Source: Apoderus coryli
Taxonomy: Eukaryota; Arthropoda; Insecta; Coleoptera; Attelabidae
DNA length: 64,000 nucleotides
NCBI GenBank assembly: GCA_911728435.2
Contig: OU452198.1
Location: 4,836,001 to 4,900,000 of the forward strand
Direction of reading: 5' to 3'
Shown: piece by piece, positions 1-12,400 of the stretch
Position numbering within the stretch: the stretch's first letter is position 1
How the letters are laid out: each line of letters starts with the position of its first letter
Notes under the pieces: generated by a model
What the model saw: the letters and a program-made list of their open reading frames with translations, nothing else
The model's database searches: none
What the model was told of the DNA's origin: nothing
Program-made: the position numbers and the translations under genes

Positions 1-411
1 ACTGGAGACGAAAATGAAAAGCCAAAATCGAAAGATTGTGATATTTATAGAGAATTGTCCTGCACATCCAGCTTTTCTAAAGCAGGTTTTACTGAGAAAA
101 ATCACGAATGGGAGGAAGAAGACGAATTCGATCTCGCTACCTTAAAAAAAACAATGTGGTATTCGACAAACATCTGCTATCGTCGATGCAGATTTTTTAC
201 TTGAAGATTTCCTAGAAATCGACAATGATGTTGACACGACAGAGCTCTCAGCTGACCAAGACATAATTGACGATATAAAAAGTATTGAGAATCACGAAGA
301 AGAAACTGAAATCGGGGAGTGTCCTGGCAAATTTAGGGAAAACGAAATGAGAAATGCATTTGACATTGTGCGGGCCAAGAAAGGGTACCTGATCAAATCT
401 TTATGCATTTG
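1..411 (+). pseudogene. pogo/Tigger-like transposase C-terminus, frameshifted
   Basis: Frame 1 is open from the left edge to about 150 and rich in acidic residues (EEEDEFDLATL). After a run of eight A at 143-151 the reading continues in frame 2 through the motif VDADFLLEDFLEIDND and an acidic stretch to a stop at about 409-411. Acidic ends of the form 'DEDI..I......EALE.LR' are usual for pogo/Tigger transposases; the LSADQDIIDDIKS and FDIVRAKK pieces fit that pattern only loosely. The family call is therefore inference. One frameshift at a homopolymer could be decay or a sequencing error. AATAAA-type signals follow near 585-595. It could instead be the last exon of an unrecognised host gene. 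Confidence 0.4.
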
Positions 412-1480
412 AATAAATGCGAGAGATTTGTTGAGCAACAATAATTATTTTTCAAAAGTAATTTCCAAAAGAAAATAACTGATGTATGTATGTATGTTAT
501 TTAGCAATTTCTCAAAACTACACAAATTATTATATTCTTATGTAGGTAGGTTATGGACATGCTATGTATTTAAACTTTCAAATATTTAATAAAATCTTTT
601 ATAAATCAATATTGCGATTTTTTTGTTGCTTGTTGATTTTGTCTTTATATAGTGAAAAACTCTATAGTGTGACGAATATTAAAATGTCCCCTACGCTTAG
701 AGATAAATAAATACGTCCGGCAACACCGCTAGGCATCTAGTCATACTCGCGCTGCTTTTGTCGTCGACCGCGATCGAATAGAATGGCAGAAGACTGGAAA
801 GGTTCAGAACGTTCTTGTGTACTGTGGAAGGCGACATGGTATATAAAGACAGAGGGACAGACAGGAAAGAAATCAGTATTGAAGTGAATAGTCCATAGTT
901 GAGAACAGTGTTGGGACATAAATAATTAGTACACCTTCACCCCTCTCGATAGGCTCGGAATCTCATTAGGGATGGGATATCGATAACATAGGTACATTAA
1001 TCTTTGGTGATATTATTCGGCATAAAGGCTAGCCTCCACATAAATACGCATGTGCAGTAAAAGGAATTTTTAAATACATATTACATAGCACTTGTTTATT
1101 TTCGGTCCATAGACTGCAAAAAATTGAAATATAATCGATAACTAAATTACGAAGTATCGATAAATCGAAAACAGCTTTTTTTCCGTTATGTACTTCATAT
1201 TTCAACTTCTTATATTAATGAAGTTACAGACTTTTAAAACGCTTAAGCCCAGACTCCCGAACGTCTAAAACAGACTGCTTTGCATATTATGAGTAATACT
1301 TTCGTAAACAGTCATTTCTTAAAACATCTTAGATAGATATGTGTTAAATTTTTGAAATCAAAAACTTCTTCATTAAAAAAACTGTAATATATATTTCTAT
1401 AAAATTGTGAAAAGAGCCTTGAAGTTTTCGACATCCCAATATACAGATTTTAATAATTTATAAAAGCGCTCAATACTTAC
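412..1480. other. AT-rich non-coding stretch
   Basis: No convincing gene seen. It has a short TATG-type microsatellite near 482-500, a polyadenylation-like AATAAA near 587, and TATCGATA-type motifs at about 975, 1135 and 1160 that resemble the core of the hAT-like MITE at 13.7 kb. A TAGGGATG start at 966 looks like a MITE end, but no matching right end with a target duplication was found. Short ORFs here show no recognisable domain. Confidence 0.4.
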
Positions 1481-1592
1481 AGATTGTTTCATACAAACCA
1501 TTCTTTAACAATTGATTTCTAAAATGAGTTTTGACGTCGAGGTATTTGTCATCCATTACAAAAAGGGCTTTCAAAAATTGTAGAATTTTATC
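1481..1592 (-). CDS. isolated exon, FH3-like (formin armadillo) sequence
   Basis: The minus strand shows a polypyrimidine tract plus CAG acceptor, 37 open codons and a GTAAGT donor, so this looks like a spliced exon. The peptide runs LQFLKALF, then YLDVKTHFRNQLLKNGL. The spacing LQ..xAL......LD...H.R..L...GL matches the FH3/armadillo region of diaphanous-type formins (in vertebrate DIAPH the equivalent contains ELDFRVHIR). The FH2-DAD gene at 46.9-64 kb is on the same strand but upstream, so this would belong to another formin or a pseudogene. A piece reading FNEEVFDFKN just downstream (about 1340-1390) also recalls FH3, but its phase does not join. Exon status is fairly likely; the family call is tentative. 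Confidence 0.4.
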
Positions 1593-1860
1593 CTGAAAAA
1601 AAAAACATATTGGTATTACCGATTTGTCAATAACTGTTATAATATATTTTTGGAATTTGTTATGAAATAAAGAATCATTGATGATAATTTATTTACTGAA
1701 GATGCAACGTTCTTCGGTAGGTTCTTTTATCTTTGATACCTTTTGAAGCAAAACAATCAAAAATTTCAGTTTTGTCCATATCTAATATCGCAACTCTTTG
1801 CAAGATTAAATTACCCCTACAAAGATAACGATCCTAGCAAGGAAATTATCACCTTTTTAC

Positions 1861-2212
1861 CAAGCTCTATTTTCGTTAGTAGTCGCCACTCGTTTATTGC
1901 CGCTCACAGCCGAAGAGACTATTGAGCAAGCTCCAGGACCTCCTCCCAGCTTTAAAGCCCTCTATTCTCTTGTTGAAGCTTATTATAAGTGCCAAACACT
2001 CTGAACCTAAAGCTTCGTTTTCAGTTGCAATTTTGCGAAATTGCTTGCTTCTTTTTCTTACGGAATTATCCTGTATTCTGATAATGGCAAGGCACTTCAA
2101 AGGCAAGAATGTTAAGCAGGACAGCAGCCTGGGTATAAACACTCTGATTTCCTCCTTGGAATGGATCACCCCTCAGAAAAATAAATATAGAAGTGGCATA
2201 ACAAGAAAATAA
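1861..2212 (+). pseudogene. unrecognised coding-like stretch with one frameshift
   Basis: From 1861 a frame reads through TAEETIEQAPGPPPSFKALY and SLVEAYYKCQTL to a stop at 2002. In the next frame SEPKASFSVAILRNCLLLFL continues to a stop near 2212. Composition is protein-like, but I do not recognise the family. The opposite strand also has a 91-codon ORF (1894-2169) that is probably its shadow. This may be a decayed exon or a piece of a transposon. Confidence 0.25.
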
Positions 2213-2371
2213 TCACAAAAATGGTTGAATGCTGCAGAAATGTTTACTAATAAAATCCAACACTGTTGCCAGCTGTTCGTTTTATTCATAGAATTAGAAC
2301 ACGTATTTCACATTGCAGCGCGGCTACCATTATGTTCGCCAAATATTTAACGTCAAGAAATCAATCAAATA

Positions 2372-3062
2372 TATTTATTTATTGTCATTACATGTCATTA
2401 CCAAAAAAGGTTTACACAAGTCATAATATTAAATATTAAAATATTACATAACACAACATAAAAACATAGAAATGTATATAACTTAATCAAAATAGAAAGT
2501 CAGTGCTGGGGAATTCATCAATGGAGTAAAAAGCCTGGTCAATTAAGTAGTTTTTTAATCTATTTTTGAACATTGCAAGGCTCAGTGTTTTCAAACTATC
2601 TGGCAAATTATTATAGCATGTGGGACCATAATAATTCCCAGAATTTCTGCTTCTACCCAACCTCATATATTCAGGAAGAATGTCATTTTTGTTTCTGGTA
2701 TTGTGGTTGTGAACTTCATCATGCCTTATGTACAGATTGTAATTATTTTTCACATACATAATTGAATTGTAGATATAGAGACACGGGAGTGTAATTATTT
2801 TACATTCTTTAAATTTAGGTCTGACATCCTCTCTAAACTTTAAATCTGTCATTATTCGAACCACTCGTCTTTGGATTGCGAATACCCGACTAGCATGACA
2901 AGAGTGTCCCCAAATTGACAAAGCATATGAAGCCGCACTGTGAAAAAGGCCATAATATGCTGATTTCAAAACATCAAAAGAGACTTCACCCTTCAAGCTT
3001 CGCAACATGAATACAACCTTAGACAACTTGGCAATGGTAACCTCGAATATAATATGATTCAC
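2372..3062 (-). pseudogene. LINE reverse transcriptase, C-terminal fragment (copy 1 of a family)
   Basis: The minus-strand ORF at 2487-3062 encodes the post-RT C-terminal region common to Jockey/CR1-group LINEs: AIQRRVVRIM, HNTRNKNDILPEYMRLG, YNNLPDSLK and YLIDQAFYSIDEF. The RT catalytic domain is absent, so this is a 5'-truncated copy. On the minus strand its 3' end runs into an AT-rich tail near 2372-2390. The same family lies in opposite orientation at 3672-5210 with nearly the same C-terminal peptide, so both derive from one active element. The two copies are head to head, with 3' ends pointing outwards. Confidence 0.8.
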
Positions 3063-3211
3063 AAAAATACAGTTCTACCTGATACAAATGCGTGGCAACG
3101 CCACGGAGGCATTTGTATCGATTTGTTTATTGTTTAAGCTTGACGTTGACGTTTGCAGTGCTACGTACAGTCTACAGACAATTACTCAACCGAAAAATAA
3201 ATTAATATATA

Positions 3212-3391
3212 GGGTGATCCATTTAGAAAAAAATAAAGTTTTTGTTCCCTCGGGCTACGGCTCATGTTTCCTCTTTTATACGTAGAAAAGAAAGTATTTT
3301 TCAGTACATACATAACCATACTTTTACATTTTTTGAGATACCTACTTAAATAAAAAAATTTAAAGAGGGGCCACATTATAGTGGATCACCC
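3212..3391. mobile_element. 180-bp MITE-like element with GGGTGATCCA inverted ends
   Basis: GGGTGATCCA at 3212 is mirrored by TGGATCACCC ending at 3391. The 180-bp interval is non-coding (the short ORFs on both strands are incidental). Flanking TA on the left and AGTA on the right do not give a clean target duplication. Ends of this kind (GGGTGWTCC) occur in mariner-type MITEs, so that is the suggested class. Confidence 0.45.
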
Positions 3392-3671
3392 AGTACCTAC
3401 TCAAGTTTATTTGTATGATATTTTGGTAACTTTATTTTTAATTGTGCAGCATTCGGAATAATTTTACTAGAATTTGTCATCAATGAATAATTCGAGTTTA
3501 ATTAAGGAAGTTGATCATTTTTGGAAGAGGATAATAACTGTTGGCATATACAGGGTTGTTTAAAAGAAAAAGTTGATGGCCTTTTCCAATTTTCCTTATT
3601 GATCCACATTATTGATCACATAATATATAATAAACTCTTTTAAAAATAAAAGCTCGAAAGACATTTTTTAT

Positions 3672-5210
3672 TTGAATATCGTAATCATTAAATATATTAA
3701 GGATATAATAATTATACCATTGACAATATTGATTAATTTGGCGATCTCATCCGGTATGTTTCCGAGTTGTCTGAAATTTCGCAAAATTATACTGTTATTC
3801 AAAAAAGGATCTCCAGATGAATTGAACAACTATCGCCCTATTTCTATAGAGCCTGTTCTAGAAAAAATTTTTGAAAAGATACTCTATAAACAATTTTGAA
3901 AGAAATAATTTATTTTCTCCGAAACAATTTGGATTTAGACCGAAACTTAACACCGTGTCAGCTATAGAAAACTTTATAAATAGTGTTATAACCGCTTTTG
4001 AGAGGAGAAGGCTTGTGGGGGCTTCTTTTCTTGATTTAACAAAGGCGTTTGATTGCGTCTCACACGATATCTTGTTGGGTAAACTGGAGCGATACGGTAT
4101 GAGTGCGAATTCGATTCGTTTGCTGAGTTCCTATCTCACTGGTAGGAATGTTGTAACGATGTTTGAGTCAAAGTCTTCTCAGCCCTTGTTGAGCTCTTGT
4201 GGAGTCCCACAGGGCTCGGTGCTCGGACCTCTATTGTTTTTGATTTTCATTAATGATTTACCGCTACATCTGCCATGCTCTGACCTGACATTGTTTGCAG
4301 ACGAATCAACTATTGTCGATGTTGAACTGTCGAGTGATGTTCTGGCCTCAAGTATGATTAATTCACAGTCGAGGGCTGCTGATTGGTTTGCAGCTAACAA
4401 ACTCTGTATGAATGCCAATAAAACAGCTACTAAAATATTTACATTACGTGAGACGGATGTTGCTGTTTCTGATGGTCTGGTAAAGTTTTTGGGTGTCACT
4501 TTGGACCAAAAGCTATCCTGGGCGGGTCATGTCGAGGTTAACAGTGGGCCAAGTTGTATCAGGTTGTGTTCATGTTGCGAAGCTTGAAGGGTGAAGTCTC
4601 TTTTAATGTTTTGAAATCAGCATATTATGGCCTTTTTCACAGTGTGGCTTCATATGCTTTGTCAATTTGGGGACACTCTTGTCATGCTAGTGGGGTATTC
4701 GCAATCCAAAGACGAGTGGTTAGAATAATGACAGATTTAAAGTTTAGAGAGGATGTCAGACCTAAATTTAAAGAATGTAAAATAATTACACTCCCGTGTC
4801 TCTATATCTACAATTCAATTATGTATGTGAAAAATAATTACAATCTCTACATAAGGCATAATGAAGTTCACAACCACAATACCAGAAACAAAAATGACAT
4901 TCTTCCTGAATATATGAGGTTGGGTAGAAGAAGAAATTCTGTGAATTATTATGGTCCCACATGCTATAATCATTTGCCAGATAGTTTGAAAACACTGAGC
5001 CTTGCAATGTTCAAAAATAGATTAAAAAACTACTTAATTGACCAGGCTTTTTATTCCATTGATGAATTCCTCAGCACGGACTTTCTGTTTTGATTAAGTT
5101 ATATACATTTCTATGTTTTTATGTTGTGTTATGTAATATTTTAATATTTAATATGACTTGTGTAAACCTTTTTTGATAATGACAGTAAATAAATAAATAA
5201 AATAAAAATC
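3672..5210 (+). pseudogene. LINE reverse transcriptase (copy 2 of the family at 2.4 kb), broken
   Basis: RT domain in three frames: 3672-3899 (NYRPISI block), 3871-4540 (FGFRPKLNTVSAIENF, LDLTKAFDCVSHDILL, GVPQGSVLGPLLF) and 4554-5093 (C-terminal region matching the 2487-3062 copy). Frameshifts lie near 3890 and 4545. The catalytic box reads FADES where (Y/F)ADD is expected, so the second catalytic aspartate is lost. The 5' end is truncated within the early RT. The copy ends in an AAATA-type tail at about 5185-5210. Dead copy. Confidence 0.85.
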
Positions 5211-6070
5211 TACTCAGCAGCAGATCTTGACTGAAACCCTGTTTCGGGTAGACTCCGTGTATCTTAAAAGAAAGATGTTTTAAAGGACTAAATACTATGC
5301 GAAACGAACACCAGAAGATCTGTTCATATGAACCGAAAAATCTCCTATGGACCTAAACGTAATTATTCAAGAAATCACTGGTTATCAGCTTCCTCAGAGT
5401 AGGTAATACCTACTTGACCGGAGAGTAAAGATTTATTGATTTGTGTGTAAATTAGTAGGTGATTCTTCAACTTACCACAAACTTAATCAACTTCTTTTTC
5501 GTCCACTTCCTAAACTTAATCCTTTTCTTCATCATAATCACTAAATTTATATAACGAATTAAATTAATGAATATAGTTTAATAAATTAATCTTCACTCAA
5601 ACTTTACACTATAAATAATTTATTCATTATACACAACACAAAACAAATCACTTATTATTAAGGTTTTAATTTAAAAAGTTCATTCTTAATCGCTTATTTT
5701 TTTTTTTTTTATAAAAATAATTCCTCTGTCTGCATCTTAACTCTTCCCTTGCCTTTGAACTACTGATAATAACAACAGATATTGTAGCTTTAGCACCATA
5801 TTTTGATAATAAGAAGGCATCTCTGTCGGGATTATTTGTTTATAATGCACATACAGGTCATTCATAGATAGTCAAATACAAAAATAGAAAGAAATACCTA
5901 CGTTTTTACGACTATGTTGTTATTGTAAAGTTGTACTTAAATTGGGATTGTCAAAAAAGGTTCTTTTTTTTCATTCACCTGAGACAGAAACCGACCTACC
6001 TGTAAGTTTTTGAATAACAAATCTGTAAAACACATTTTTTATTTTGTTTGTCATAGTGGGTAGGTATAGT
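5211..6070. other. AT-rich intergenic stretch
   Basis: No gene, repeat array or RNA gene recognised. It contains a run of about 13 T near 5697-5711. It lies between a plus-strand LINE tail and the 3' end of a minus-strand LINE, so it may be the original target sequence. Confidence 0.3.
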
Positions 6071-6079
6071 CGGTTCCAC

Positions 6080-7140
6080 AATAATAATAATAATAATATC
6101 TTTATTAACCATAAGTTGGTACTACAACAAGTACATTGGTACGTCATGTAAAACTAAAAAAACAATACAACAAAATACAATACTATATACGAGTATATAT
6201 AGAACAAAATTCACAAAATACCCATTGGCATATCCCACAACACTATACCGAAGCAGAAAATTCCTGCAGGCTGTAGAATGCACCATTCGTCAAATAACTC
6301 TTTAATAATTTCTTAAAACTACTCTCAGTTTGGCAGTCTCTCATGCTCGAGGGAAGAAGATTAAAATACGAATAACCTGAATACAACGGCGATCTCTTAT
6401 AAAACTCGTGTTTAGGGCGAGGATACAAACGATCTCTCCCTCGAGTATGATAATCATGATTATCTCCGCATGTTCGGGCTCGACTCCTGCTGGTAAATAT
6501 GGAACAGAGCAACTTATAAAGATATATCCACGGGACAGTGAGGATATTATTTTTCCGAAAAGCATGTTTACAAGTCCCTCTATATGGAATATTAAATATA
6601 TATCGTATTGCTCTTTTTTGCAGTATAAATACTCTGTCCACCTCTGTGCATCTACCCCAACTGACTATATTGTATGATATCACTGAGTATATAAAAGCAT
6701 AATACACAGAAATAAGTGATGATTTGTCCATATAATTCTTTAAGGAATGCAGGACGTACAGATTTCTATTGAGTTTGCTACAGAGGTTGTCAATATGTCC
6801 AACCCAACCCAATCCCGGATCAATAAGTACACCCAACAATTTGGCTGATTCAACCCATGGCAAGAGAAAGCTATCAAATCGCAAATTATAATCTAATGGA
6901 CTTTATTTTTCTGACACCAAAGCCGAAATTCTCCTAGGGTCACATTGATTTTATGTCTTAAAATTTCAGGATCTTTATCGTATATAAGTACGGTAGTGTC
7001 ATCCGCGTACATATATAGTGTGCCATGCGAGATACCTGTGGGAAGATCGTTGACATATAGTAAGAATAGCGAATTCGATGACTCCTTAAGTGCAGTAAAA
7101 TTTAAATCCATATTATGCGGAATATTGTCTTTCAACTTTG
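6080..7140 (-). pseudogene. LINE RT fragment with intact YADD, (TTA)n tail
   Basis: Minus-strand ORFs 6893-7135 (LYVNDLPTGI, YMYADDTTVLIY) and 6243-6884 (KLLGVLIDPGLGWVGHID, RVFILQKRAIRYIF, HDYHTRGRDRLY, YFNLLPSSMRD, SYLTNGAFYSLQEF). They cover the RT palm through the C-terminal region of a Jockey/CR1-group LINE. The YADD box is intact, but the block before it is missing (KESSNSLFLLY replaces the PQGS..GPLLF motif) and a frameshift separates the two ORFs near 6890. A trinucleotide tail at 6081-6100 marks the 3' end. Different family from the 2.4-5.2 kb pair. Confidence 0.8.
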
Positions 7141-7579
7141 CCTGTAAAAGCGAAATCCCTCTCAGTAATTTTGTGAAGAACTTTTTGCAACGCTGCTTCT
7201 GCGTGGTATGAAGGCCTTATTTCTTGAATTTGGTAATAGGTAATGATTATACAGCTTTTTGTTATTTATTCTTTTTGCGGCTACCGTTCAATGCCTTTAC
7301 CTTTTAAGATTTATCATAATTACACATTAATATAGAGGTCAGTCACATTACAGCGCAAATTTGTTTGTAAGTACGCCCCTGCCTACTCCACGCAATTGAC
7401 AGACTACGAATGTTGCATAGCGCACGCCCAAAGATGTTCTCGTTGTTTACATTTCAGCACCGTAAATTTGCCATTTTGTCGATTATACTGTGCTCACCTA
7501 AAGTTAAGATATCAATGGTAGTGTCATGATTTAACATTAAACAATTGGCCGTTCGTTAGTAGACAGCACAGGGATAAAA

Positions 7580-9482
7580 ATGGAGCGCTACAGTAGATTG
7601 TAGATTCTTTTATCGGAGTCGTTTAGGCGCTTTGGCCTCCCCGCACTTCGACCTGCAGAAGATCTTTTGTGAATGACTCTAATCTATGAATTGCCCAGCT
7701 GTCCCACACTTTTCATAAAGTTGATGATTTCTCTGGGGGCTAAATTCCTTGCCTCGTCGGTTGTTAGGGTCACCCCTCGAAGGTGTTTTAGCCTTTTGCA
7801 GAAAAGTGCCATGCATTCACAGAACACGAGTTCTGTTGTCTCTGTGGCGTCTTCGCAAAACCGACAAGTGTCGTCCTCGGTTAGGCCCATCTTTTTGAGA
7901 TGGTACTGCCCTGGGTGGTGTCCCGTAAAAAGGCCTGTAATTCGCCTTAGGTCGCTTCTCTCCAGTTGGATAAGCTTCCCTGCGTTGGCCTCTGAAACCC
8001 TTTTGATTGTCTTAGGCCTGGAGTGTTTCTCCAGTAGGACTTAAGTTGTTCCTTTTCCCATCTCCGAAGTTCTTCCTTCATATGGCTTTTTGGAAGGCCA
8101 AAGATGGGTTCCGGGCCGCAGAACGGAGCGTTTGCGCCCTATTTTGCAAGTTGGTCCGCCGCCTTGTTCCCCTCTATGCCTTCATGTCCTGGCACCCACG
8201 TCAGAGTAATCTTTTTCCCCTGAGCTGCCAGTTGCTTTAGGGTCTGTTTGCATTCCCATGCTAGCTTTGACGTGAAGGTGTAAGACCTCAGTGCTTTTAA
8301 CGCAGCTTGACTGTCTAACATAATATTGATCTGCCGTTCGGGGATGCCTCTCTGCAGGCATTCTTGAGCACAACGATTAATAGCGTTGATCTCTGCTTGA
8401 AATATAGTGGGACTTTTCCTGAGAGATTCAGAGAGCCTGCATTTAGGCCCGTATACTCCCATGCCTGTGTTCCCTTCTATTCCTTTTGAACCGTCCGTAT
8501 ACAAGACGGATGTGTTTTCTGGGAATCGTAGTTCCCCATTTAGCCATTTTTGACGGGCTGCAATGACCACTTCAAATGGGATTTCAAAATCATGTTTGCG
8601 TGGCAAAGCGTCCGACGGTTTTCTTCCTGCTGAGAGTGGGGTTAATAATGTCCACCTGTATCTTTCTCGTGAATGGTACCAACACTGTTTTTTTCGGATT
8701 TATATTCAATCCCTCAGCGTCGCACCAGTTTTTAATTTGGTTTAATGCAATTTGCATGCGGTTGGATATAACCGATGTGTGTTTTCCCTTAACTGTGAGA
8801 ACAATGTCGTCGGCTTAGCTTTGCAGAGTAAAGCTTGCCCTATCCATTTTTGAAATGAGATGATCCAGCACTAGTGACCATAGAAGAGCGCTACAGTACA
8901 CAACAAAGAATTCTCATTGTAGAAAATTTTTTTCAAAGTAGTGAAAGTTTGGCAGCCACAGTTCGCATCGGAATTCCCCAAATAAAGCCTCAAGCCAGTG
9001 TGAAAATATTAATGAAAAAGTTTGAGCAAACTGCTTATGTTGAAATAAAATCAGAAAAAAGCGTTCGTCTTAGTTGCTTGACTGAAAATATCGCTGCGTG
9101 CGTGCAAGTTTTTGAAACTTCACGTCGTACGTACAAATTTCAATTAATTCAAGAGCTAAAGCTGTAAAATCATGGGCAACGAAGAGTATTTGTTTTGATA
9201 GGATTTTTTATGGTGATTTTTTAATTCGCCGTTTAGATCCTGCGATTTAACGCATTTGGACTTTTTTCCTATTTAAAATCACAGAGTTTATGGGAACAAA
9301 CCCACATAGATTAATGCCTTAAGAGGCGAAATTCAACGCTGTATCACTGAAATACTGCAAAATTTATACGCAACAGTCTTTGAAAGTTTCATGAAAAGAT
9401 CCAGCAAAGCACAGGCGGTCATTTGTCTGATGCCTGACTCATTATTCAAATATTGCATCTGAACTTTTAGAACGCCCTGTAT
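7580..9482 (+). pseudogene. mariner/Tc-like transposase remnant (HTH + DDE tail), split by a LINE
   Basis: An ATG-GAG-CGC-TAC start near 7580 is interrupted by the LINE at 7596-8885 and resumes at 8886. The joined N-terminus reads as the helix-turn-helix of insect Tc3/mariner-like transposases (QQRILIVENFFQSSESLAA, then KKFEQTAYVE). From about 9190 to 9480, in shifted frames, comes the C-terminal part of a DDE domain: a DLT/LDFFLFK-like motif for the usual 'DLTPLDFFLWG', then an FNAVSLKYCK segment. Most of the catalytic domain is deleted. The sequence GAACGCCCTG next to TA at 9470-9482 is probably the right terminal repeat. Dead copy. Confidence 0.65.
7596..8885 (-). mobile_element. RNase H-bearing LINE, 5'-truncated, nested with 13-bp target duplication
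   Basis: Flanked by the direct repeat GAGCGCTACAGTA at 7583-7595 and 8886-8898, a target-site duplication inside the transposase. Reading on the minus strand: RT palm remnant (stop-ADDIVLTVKGK at about 8815, then WCDAEGLNINPKK), an internal deletion, and a full RNase H domain at 8139-8606 with YTDGSKGIEGN, FQAEINAINRC, LDSQAALKALR and WVPGHEGIEGNKAADQL (D-E-D-D residues all present). A Cys-rich C-terminal segment follows at 7684-7890 (CRFCEDATETTELVFCECM). The tyrosine codon of YADD is TAA. Its relative is at 19.85-21.56 kb. RT plus RNase H fits the I/LOA-type LINEs; exact clade unresolved. Confidence 0.85.
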
Positions 9483-12400
9483 AAAAGTACAAGTTTAACG
9501 TTGCTTTACCGTATAATTCAAAAGCAAATACAGGTGCCCCAAACTCTGTATACAACTACTGTTACTTTTTGTGATTATTCAATTATTCTTTGATACTTGG
9601 GAAGTCCTCATAGAGTGTCACGTGCGTAGGTATAATATGACGATAACCATTCATTTTTTTTTTGAAGATTAATAAAAATATTAAAAAATTAAATTTCTAA
9701 TTATGTTTCGGTACTTTCGATAGGCACTATTTTTATTTTGAGCCTAATAATCAAAACATAGTTTCAAAGCTATTTATATAATGAAAGACAGTTATAGTGA
9801 TAGTGCATATAGCTTAACACCACCTCAATTTAATACTTTTAACTCATCGTATTTAGGCTTACGCCAACAGGGCGAGTATAGGCAAATTTCGAAAAACAAA
9901 TATTTTCCTAAAAATTATGATATTTAGTTTATTCATTATTATTTAGCATTAAAACAGTCGTAAAAAAAGTATGACCATTTCCTACTCGTAGGAAATATAT
10001 GTCCTTTTCATTTCAACTATTTCCGAATGGCTGCCATCGGGATTTTTTCAAATTTATGTATGTTAAACATGTTTCTTAGAATGCAATATTTGTTTAAATC
10101 TGGCATATATATTTATGACTTTCGCCTATGTTGTTAGACGACAGTAAAAACACAGAATTGTTGTTAATGCTGTGGTAAAAACTTAAAAGTAGGTACCTAG
10201 GTATAATTGAGATAAAAATACTTGAAAATGGGAAAATCACACCTGTTTCAAATATCCACAGCTGTTTTACCTATCTGAGTTCAATATTGTTTGATTTATG
10301 GCATGGCTTTTACTTAGGTGTATAATTCAAGAAGCTTTCTGCAGGTTTTGGGGTGCCAATCTATAACATCTCTACTATAGGACATCTCTCTTGACATAAA
10401 ATTTGTGTAACACCAGAGCCGTCCATAGGCGCACCCTTTTAACTTTTCATAACGATACATGCCCTACGATATTTTAAAAATCTTTTATGTATTAACAATT
10501 CTATGTTCATTTGTATAAAAGTATAATGTATTTTTCTTTGCCGCTCCAACACGGCAACATATAAACCTACACTGAAAAGAAGTTTAGACATAAATGCACA
10601 CATACCTAGTCCGTGTATAAGTAGATACATTTTTAATAATATGCTTCTGATATTATAAACTAACAACAAATTTTACTCACTTAGTCAGTGACATTTTCTG
10701 TAGAACGTAAAATTTTTATAATATATGTATTCGTCACTTCATTATTTTCACACCTTAACTGACTATGAATATTTAAAAGAAGACGCTGGCTTTGCACATG
10801 TAAATCTTGATGCTTAAACTCCCAGCGTGTTCCGCTCGTGTCGTATATAAGCCGTGTCTGATACAGTGACTGCAAAAAGTTTCATCCACTTGAGGTTTTG
10901 TTAAAAATTATTATCTAATTTGATTGATCTTCTTTCATTTTATTAATCTAAAACTATTGAACAAATCATGGTTACAATATTCTGCCACCGTGTTTTACTG
11001 TCGAACACAAATATTTACAAACTCTTTTTTTTCGATTAATCATTAACCCAATAATTTTGCCAGTCACTGTAGTTATTTTTATTACTGTCGGTATCCTTTG
11101 GCAGGCATGATTTATTACACGTCTTATATATACGAGGGAGAAATGTATCAAAAAACGCTGCATTCGATGCCCTTTTATAATGTAAAGAGTCATGGGAACG
11201 GATGGCCCCGGTAGAATCGTTAAATTTATATATTTTAAATTAACTTTGGATAAACTATACGTATTATGTTATTAGTGTTTTGACCTTCCATTCGTGACGT
11301 CACAATTTAAGCTTTTGTCCTATTATGTAGGTATACTCGTATCGGTGGTTTATATTGTGTAATGGTGTTTAGAATATACCTACCGTTCTTCTTTTAACTT
11401 CCATTAAATCTAATTTAATCCTTTCTATTATATCCTTTCGCCATAAAACCATAAAATGCCCTAAAGTTAGGTACCTAAAAGTAAGGCTCTCTTACTTTTA
11501 GACTCAGTATAGAAATTTTATGACTTCATGAAGCAGATTGAACTATTGTACCTATCTGTGCATAACTTCGCCCATATTATGCATGTTTACTTTACTGGTG
11601 TATAAAAAATATTTCGAGTATTTACTCAAACTATAAATCGGATACCTACCTATTTAATACTAGGCGTTGTGAGGACTGTATATTTTTGTTCAGTTCTTTA
11701 TAATTATCATACCTTGAACATTGTCTTTATGTTTATAAAGACAATGCCTTAGACAAGGGCCCTCATAATCCCACTCATACTCGGGTAATATCTACTGTAT
11801 ATAGGTAACTATTTATTTCTAAATTAAAATTAAATACCAGTTGCATGTTGCATAAAAACACAATGAGTAACATACCTATAATAATGTTTATTGACGAGTA
11901 ATGAACATAGAATAATGTTTATGCTAATAATTAAAACCAAAAGAAAGAAAATGCAAAAATGTAGAGATATCGAAAGTCAAACTATAGCCTAAATGTAGGA
12001 ACAAAGAGTAGATAGTAGGAACGGTTCTTGTTGAATATAAAATATAGGAAACTAGAGCTACATAAAAGCACAGTATATACTTATTAATGCTGTGATAAAA
12101 GTATGTAGGTATTATGTATGTAACCTTTTCGTACTTGACGCAAATGGATAAGTTCATACGTAACACTAGGTATGAAGGGATATTATTGTTTACAAAATTT
12201 GAAAACTATTGCAATGCCGATTTTATAGCGAATCTGGTTTTTAGCTTCTTCGTTTAATATAAATGATTTATTAATTTGATTCTAGGATAGGCAGTTACCT
12301 TAGGTTCGATTCGGCTATAGTCAGTTTTATCACAAACTTTATTTGTGTGTAGGTAAGTATCTATCTATCTAATATACATTTTCTTAGAAAAATTATATTA

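Noticed and set aside
737..919. Minus ORF of 60 codons
   Set aside because: No domain, no splice context, short.
966..1445. Possible hAT-like MITE starting TAGGGATG
   Set aside because: The candidate right end (CATCCCAA) gives no matching 8-bp duplication.
8046..8818. Plus-strand ORFs opposite the RNase H LINE
   Set aside because: Shadow frames of the minus-strand RNase H and RT coding sequence.
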